From the NCBI RefSeq assembly GCF_019904155.1, contig NZ_JAHCMB010000128.1, forward strand, positions 205,188 through 269,187: a DNA stretch of 64,000 nucleotides. Reading direction: 5' to 3'. The notes beneath the pieces were generated by a model. It did no database searches. It was not told where the DNA came from and saw only the letters and a program-made list of their open reading frames with translations. Shown piece by piece: positions 60,192-64,000 of the stretch (position 1 is the stretch's first letter; each line of letters opens with the position of its first letter). The translations under genes were made by a program, and so were the position numbers. The stretch is from Paenibacillus sinensis. Lineage in GTDB: Bacteria; Bacillota; Bacilli; Paenibacillales; Paenibacillaceae.

Positions 60192-62561
60192 TTGGACGAC
60201 AAGATCCTGCATACGCTGGAATATCGTAAGATTTTAAATAAATTGGTGCAGTACACCCAAACTCCGATGGGCACGTTAATGGCCGAAAGCCTGAAGCCCT
60301 CCGGAGATTTTGAAGCGGTCAAATTGCTGCTGCAGGCGACGGACGAGGCGTCCACGGTCGACCGGCTGAAGGGGATACCGTCCTTCGGCGGGATCACCGA
60401 TATCAAGCCTGCGCTGAAGCGGGCGTCGATCGGCGGAATGCTGGGAACGCATGAGCTGCTTGCTGTTGGAAATACCATTCACGGCGGACGGCGGATCAAA
60501 CGCTTTATCGCCGCCATGCACGAGGAAGAGAAGATCCAGATGCTGTTCGATCTTGCGGATCTGCTCTCCGAGCAGAAGCCGGTCGAGGATGCGATCCGGG
60601 CAGCCATCGATGAGAACGCGGAGGTGCTGGATTCAGCGAGCACCGAGCTGGCCTCCATCCGCCGCGAGCTGAGAAATGGCGAGACCCGAATCCGGGAGAA
60701 GCTGGATTCCATGATCCGTTCAACCTCTGTGGCCAAGATGCTTCAGGATCAGCTCGTCACGATTCGGGGCGACCGCTTCGTTATCCCGGTCAAGGCCGAG
60801 TACCGCTCGCATTTCGGCGGAATTGTCCATGACCAGTCAGGGTCCGGTGCGACGCTGTTCATTGAGCCGGAAGCCATTGTGGCCATGAACAACAAGCTGC
60901 GGGAGACGCGCCTGCGCGAAGAGCGAGAGATCGAGATTATTCTCGGCAAGCTGACCGCCCTGGTCGGAGAAATCGCCGAAGAGACGGCCTATGATGTTGA
61001 TATTCTCGCCCAGCTTGATTTTATTTTCGCCAAGGCCCGGCTGGCCCGGGAGATGAAGGCATCCCAGCCGCGAATGAATGACCGGGGTTATTTGAAGCTG
61101 CGCAAAGGAAGACATCCCCTGATTCCCTTGGAAAATGTCGTTCCGCTGGACGTGGAAATCGGCAATCAATACAGCACGATACTTGTGACCGGTCCGAATA
61201 CGGGCGGCAAGACCGTGACGCTGAAGACGATCGGGCTGCTAAGCCTCATGTCCATGTCCGGCTTGTTCATTCCTGCCGAGGAAGGCAGCCAGATGTGCGT
61301 GTTCGACGCGATTTACGCCGATATCGGCGATGAGCAGAGCATTGAGCAGAGCCTCAGTACCTTCTCCAGCCATATGACCAATATTATATCCATTTTGAAG
61401 CGGATGACGCCCAAAAGTCTGGTGCTGCTCGATGAGGTCGGGGCCGGAACCGACCCGGCGGAAGGCTCTGCGCTGGCGATCGCCATACTGGAGCATATCC
61501 ACCGCACAGGAAGCCGGATGGTAGCTACGACGCACTACAGCGAGCTGAAGGCTTACGCGTATGAACGCAAAGGCGTCATCAACGCAAGCATGGAATTTGA
61601 CGTGCAGAGTCTGCGGCCCACATACCGGTTGCTGGTCGGCGTTCCGGGACGAAGCAATGCCTTTGCAATTGCCGAACGGCTTGGACTCCCCGGCAATATC
61701 CTGGAGCATGCCCGCGGCGAGGTCAAGGAAGAGGATCTTCGCGTCGAGCATATGATCGCTTCGCTCGAAGAGAACCGTCTCGGCGCCGAGAACGAGCGCG
61801 AGCGGGCCGAGAGTCTGCGGAAGGAAGCCGAAGAATTCCGGAGCCGCCAGCAGCGTGAGCTGGAGAGGCTGGAGGGCCAGCGGGACAAATGGCTCGAGAA
61901 GGCGGAGAAGGATGCCGACGCCATCGTCGACAAGGCCCGCAAGGAGGCCGAGCAAATTATTGCCGACCTTAGACGGCTTGCGATGGAGGAGGGGGCTTCC
62001 GTCAAGGAGCATAAGCTGATCGAAGCCCGCCGCCGCCTTGACGAAGCTCAGCCTGCTCCAAGGAAGAAGGAGACCGCACGCTCCGGCAAGGCGAAGGCAG
62101 CCCGCCAGATCGGCCCCGGCGACGAGGTTGCGGTGCACAGCCTGAACCAGAAGGGGCATGTTGTGGAACTGAGCGGCAGCAAGGAAGCCGTCGTGCAGCT
62201 CGGCATTATGAAGATGAAGGTGAGTCTGGATGATCTGGAGCTGCTGTCCGTCGCCAAGCCGGCGGCGCCGAAGCCGATCCGGCAGGCGACCACCGTCAAG
62301 CGGACGCGCGACGACAATATCCGCAGCGAGCTGGATCTGCGCGGAGCCAATCTGGAGGAAGCGCTCATCGAGACAGACCGTTTTCTCGACGAGGCCTTTC
62401 TCGGCAATCTTGGCCAAATTTATATTATTCACGGCAAAGGAACGGGTATCCTGAGATCGGGCATCCAGGAATACCTCCGCAAGCACAGACATGTCAAGAG
62501 CTATCGCCTCGGGAACTATAATGAAGGCGGGGCGGGCGTGACGGTAGCGGAGCTCGAATAG
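60192..62561 (+). CDS. mutS2: Endonuclease MutS2
   Basis: A 789-residue MutS2. A helical clamp and core region (about 1-310) precedes the ATPase domain with Walker A GPNTGGKT (334-341), Walker B VLLDEVGAGTDP and the THYSELKAYA switch. A long coiled coil follows at about 510-640, and a C-terminal Smr nuclease domain from LDLRG at residue 714 through HGKGTG to the end. It lacks the MutS mismatch-recognition domain and acts in limiting recombination and in rescuing collided ribosomes. TTG 60192 is the only possible start: a stop codon (TAA) lies immediately before it in frame, and GGGAG sits 12 nt upstream. It lies in the usual pheT-zapA-mutS2 neighbourhood. Confidence 0.95.
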   Translation: MDDKILHTLEYRKILNKLVQYTQTPMGTLMAESLKPSGDFEAVKLLLQATDEASTVDRLKGIPSFGGITDIKPALKRASIGGMLGTHELLAVGNTIHGGRRIKRFIAAMHEEEKIQMLFDLADLLSEQKPVEDAIRAAIDENAEVLDSASTELASIRRELRNGETRIREKLDSMIRSTSVAKMLQDQLVTIRGDRFVIPVKAEYRSHFGGIVHDQSGSGATLFIEPEAIVAMNNKLRETRLREEREIEIILGKLTALVGEIAEETAYDVDILAQLDFIFAKARLAREMKASQPRMNDRGYLKLRKGRHPLIPLENVVPLDVEIGNQYSTILVTGPNTGGKTVTLKTIGLLSLMSMSGLFIPAEEGSQMCVFDAIYADIGDEQSIEQSLSTFSSHMTNIISILKRMTPKSLVLLDEVGAGTDPAEGSALAIAILEHIHRTGSRMVATTHYSELKAYAYERKGVINASMEFDVQSLRPTYRLLVGVPGRSNAFAIAERLGLPGNILEHARGEVKEEDLRVEHMIASLEENRLGAENERERAESLRKEAEEFRSRQQRELERLEGQRDKWLEKAEKDADAIVDKARKEAEQIIADLRRLAMEEGASVKEHKLIEARRRLDEAQPAPRKKETARSGKAKAARQIGPGDEVAVHSLNQKGHVVELSGSKEAVVQLGIMKMKVSLDDLELLSVAKPAAPKPIRQATTVKRTRDDNIRSELDLRGANLEEALIETDRFLDEAFLGNLGQIYIIHGKGTGILRSGIQEYLRKHRHVKSYRLGNYNEGGAGVTVAELE

Positions 62562-62595
62562 TATTGGCCTCCCGGCGGAAAGAAGGTAATGATCA

Positions 62596-63015
62596 ATGGA
62601 GCATGCGGTAGATGCTATGCTGAACAACCCGCTGGGAAGCGTGATCAGCTATTTTGCGGTTGCCGTTCTGGAGCTGATTGTTTTCCTGTGGCTCTTTGAA
62701 ATGGTGACCCGGTATAACTGCTGGGAGGAAATCCGGAAGGGGAATGTGGCGGTATCCATGGCGACAGGGGGCAAAATATTCGGCCTCTGCAACGTCATGC
62801 GCTTCAGCATTCAAGCGGGCTCTTCCATTTACGAGACGATGAAGTGGTCGCTCGCCGGTTTCGTGCTGCTGATAGCGGCATATCTCATGTTCGAGTTCCT
62901 GACGCCCTTCATGTCTATCGACAAGGAAATAGCGGCTGACAACCGTGCGGTAGGACTGACGGCCATGCTGATTTCCGTATCGCTGTCCTATGTAATCGGC
63001 TCTGCTATTCTGTAA
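62596..63015 (+). CDS. DUF350 domain membrane protein
   Basis: A 139-residue membrane protein with four hydrophobic segments (about 17-37, 52-70 weakly, 82-102, 118-138). It has the DUF350 pattern: an early LELIVFLWLFEMVTRYNCWEEIRKGNVAVSMATGGKIFG and a closing ADNRAVGLTAMLISVSLSYVIGSAI. The family's function is unknown; it is often paired with genes for spermidine-synthase-like or cell-envelope proteins. AAAGAAGG lies before the ATG at 62596, 34 bp after mutS2, so it may share the mutS2 transcript. Confidence 0.8.
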   Translation: MEHAVDAMLNNPLGSVISYFAVAVLELIVFLWLFEMVTRYNCWEEIRKGNVAVSMATGGKIFGLCNVMRFSIQAGSSIYETMKWSLAGFVLLIAAYLMFEFLTPFMSIDKEIAADNRAVGLTAMLISVSLSYVIGSAIL

Positions 63016-63168
63016 CAAATACTGACAATCCAATCCTGGCGCTTAAAAAGGGGACGGTCGGCTGAATGGAGCTTCCGGAGCGCGTACTGTTCATTTTCGG
63101 CTTTCCGGCCCCAGGCGCCCCGCATTATCTGACTGATTGATGATGAATTGACAAAGGAGAATATCAAT

Positions 63169-63717
63169 ATGGAGACAACTATCTGTCCTTGGTGTCATAC
63201 AGAGATCGTATGGGATGAGGAAATCGGTCCGGAGGAAATATGTCCTCATTGCAACAATGAGCTGAGCGCCTACCGGACGGTAAACATTAGCCGGGATGAT
63301 CTGGAAGACGATCTGGAGGATGAAGAAGATGATGAGCATGAACATGATCACGATCATCATCATGATTCCTTGTGGGGAGAGGACGATCAGGATGGCGTAG
63401 TTCCCGTCTATAATCAACTGGAGGCTTTCCGGGATCAATACGACCTGGAACGTTACGACACCACCGCCTCGGCGGTTCTGGACGAGCAGGCCGAAGTCCC
63501 TGAGTGCCCGCAGTGCCATGAGTATATGCTGCTTGCCGGAACAGTAGAGCCCCAAGGCTTCCGGCCTTCGGTTCCGAACGTGCTCGGAGCTTCGATGCTG
63601 GACGCGCCGTTCAAGCTCAACATGTATGTGTGCCCTTCCTGCTTCCATGTTCAGCATACGCTGTCCGAGGAAGACCGGGAGCAGTGGGTCCGGAACATAG
63701 GCGGTCACCGGCAGTAA
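63169..63717 (+). CDS. Zinc-ribbon protein with His/Asp-rich linker, unknown function
   Basis: A 182-residue soluble protein. An N-terminal zinc ribbon (CPWC at residues 6-9 and CPHC near 26-29) is followed by a strongly acidic and histidine-rich linker (about 42-70, including EHEHDHDHHHD). A central region rich in Asp and Tyr and a C-terminal second ribbon (CPQCHEYM and CPSCFHV) complete it. The pattern suggests binding of zinc or nickel ions or of nucleic acid; no catalytic motif is visible. The ATG at 63169 has AAAGGAG 9 nt upstream; an upstream in-frame ATG or TTG overlaps that site. It is located between the DUF350 and MFS genes, all on the plus strand. Confidence 0.78.
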   Translation: METTICPWCHTEIVWDEEIGPEEICPHCNNELSAYRTVNISRDDLEDDLEDEEDDEHEHDHDHHHDSLWGEDDQDGVVPVYNQLEAFRDQYDLERYDTTASAVLDEQAEVPECPQCHEYMLLAGTVEPQGFRPSVPNVLGASMLDAPFKLNMYVCPSCFHVQHTLSEEDREQWVRNIGGHRQ

Positions 63718-63803
63718 AAATCATTCCGCGCGAAGCTTAGATCCTCCGGTTTGGGGTATGTTATCCTTTAGGACATGCCTCAGACGCTTAAGGAGGGGAT
63801 ACC

Positions 63804-64000
63804 ATGAAGGCTTCGCTGCGGGGCCAGGCGGCGCTGCTGCTGGCGGTTAACGGATTGTTTGTGCTGTCAGGAGCGCTGTCAGGAACCTTTCTGAACGTCT
63901 ATTTATGGAAGAGCCGCCAGGACTTCGCGATGATCGGATGGTTCACCGTCGCCCAGCAGCTTGCCTTGGGCCTGAGCTTTTGGGTGGCGGGCAAATGGGT
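63804..64000 (+). CDS. MFS transporter, 3' truncated by the window end
   Basis: The first 65 codons of a membrane protein: MKASLRGQAALLLAVNGLF continuing through LSGALSGTFLNVYLWKSRQ and ending in the second hydrophobic segment (LALGLSFWVAGKW). The N-terminal helix with a following LNVYLWK motif resembles the MFS permeases often found near mutS2 in Paenibacillus. AAGGAGGGG lies 6 nt before the ATG at 63804. The substrate cannot be judged from this fragment. Confidence 0.65.
   Translation, partial: MKASLRGQAALLLAVNGLFVLSGALSGTFLNVYLWKSRQDFAMIGWFTVAQQLALGLSFWVAGKW

Noticed and set aside
1..64000. CRISPR arrays, insertion sequences, tRNA or rRNA genes, attachment sites
   Set aside because: No regularly spaced repeats, transposase motifs, cloverleaf sequences or integrase genes were seen anywhere in the window.

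Overview
The window reads as a chromosomal segment of a spore-forming, GC-rich Firmicute, most likely Paenibacillus or a close relative. This is inferred from several things. Strong AGGAGG-type ribosome binding sites precede nearly every gene. The gene order glcT-ptsG-ptsH-ptsI matches Bacillus. A T-box leader precedes pheST, followed by zapA and mutS2 in the Bacillales order. GalT is of the long Firmicute type, and polysaccharide enzymes are numerous. Base composition looks fairly even, in the mid to upper 50s percent GC by eye. There are no insertion sequences, prophage genes, CRISPR arrays, tRNAs or rRNAs, so this looks like stable core genome with a few lineage-specific operons.

Layout. 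1-12.1 kb: the end of a GH130 phosphorylase and an acetylxylan esterase, a LysR/DJ-1 pair, a class B penicillin-binding protein, an AI-2E family exporter, a polysaccharide deacetylase, a GH1 beta-glucosidase and ilvD. 12.4-16.9 kb: an alpha/beta hydrolase, HAD phosphatase, sirtuin and aldo/keto reductase series closed by a convergent AraC regulator. 17.2-23.5 kb: galE-galT, an iron-type alcohol dehydrogenase, and nfeD-floT behind a sigma-W-like promoter. 23.6-33.2 kb: an AraC regulator divergent from a compact nine-gene operon. It encodes three Xi-class glutathione-transferase-like paralogues, a GNAT acetyltransferase, a GldA/HcxA-like dehydrogenase, an SsuABC-like transporter and a PLP aminotransferase. 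33.2-38.8 kb: glcT and the glucose PTS (ptsG, ptsH, ptsI) with an antiterminator target. 39.2-45.0 kb: pullulanase, a diguanylate cyclase, and TetR with a membrane 4Fe-4S protein. 45.1-51.4 kb: a minus-strand operon for a large secreted protein and a MacAB/YknXYZ-like exporter. 51.6-64 kb: T-box-pheS-pheT, a giant ZapA-like coiled-coil protein, a second diguanylate cyclase, a YvlD-type membrane protein, mutS2, a DUF350 protein, a zinc-ribbon protein and the start of an MFS transporter.

How the genes fit together. Carbohydrate use dominates. Mannoside, xylan-acetyl, beta-glucoside and alpha-glucan (pullulanase) enzymes feed the glucose PTS and the Leloir galactose pathway. Envelope functions form a second theme (PBP, deacetylase, flotillin, exporter operon, ZapA). 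The most unusual parts are four. The first is the nine-gene operon, which places glutathione-type enzymes in a lineage expected to use bacillithiol. The second is the 791-residue ZapA-headed coiled coil with eight 33-bp in-frame repeats. The third is the secreted protein/MacAB-like operon. The fourth is a set of structured non-coding regions upstream of ilvD, ptsG and ptsH. Start sites were chosen by Shine-Dalgarno spacing, and several differ from the longest reading frame. Function calls rest on motif recognition by eye, without database searches.
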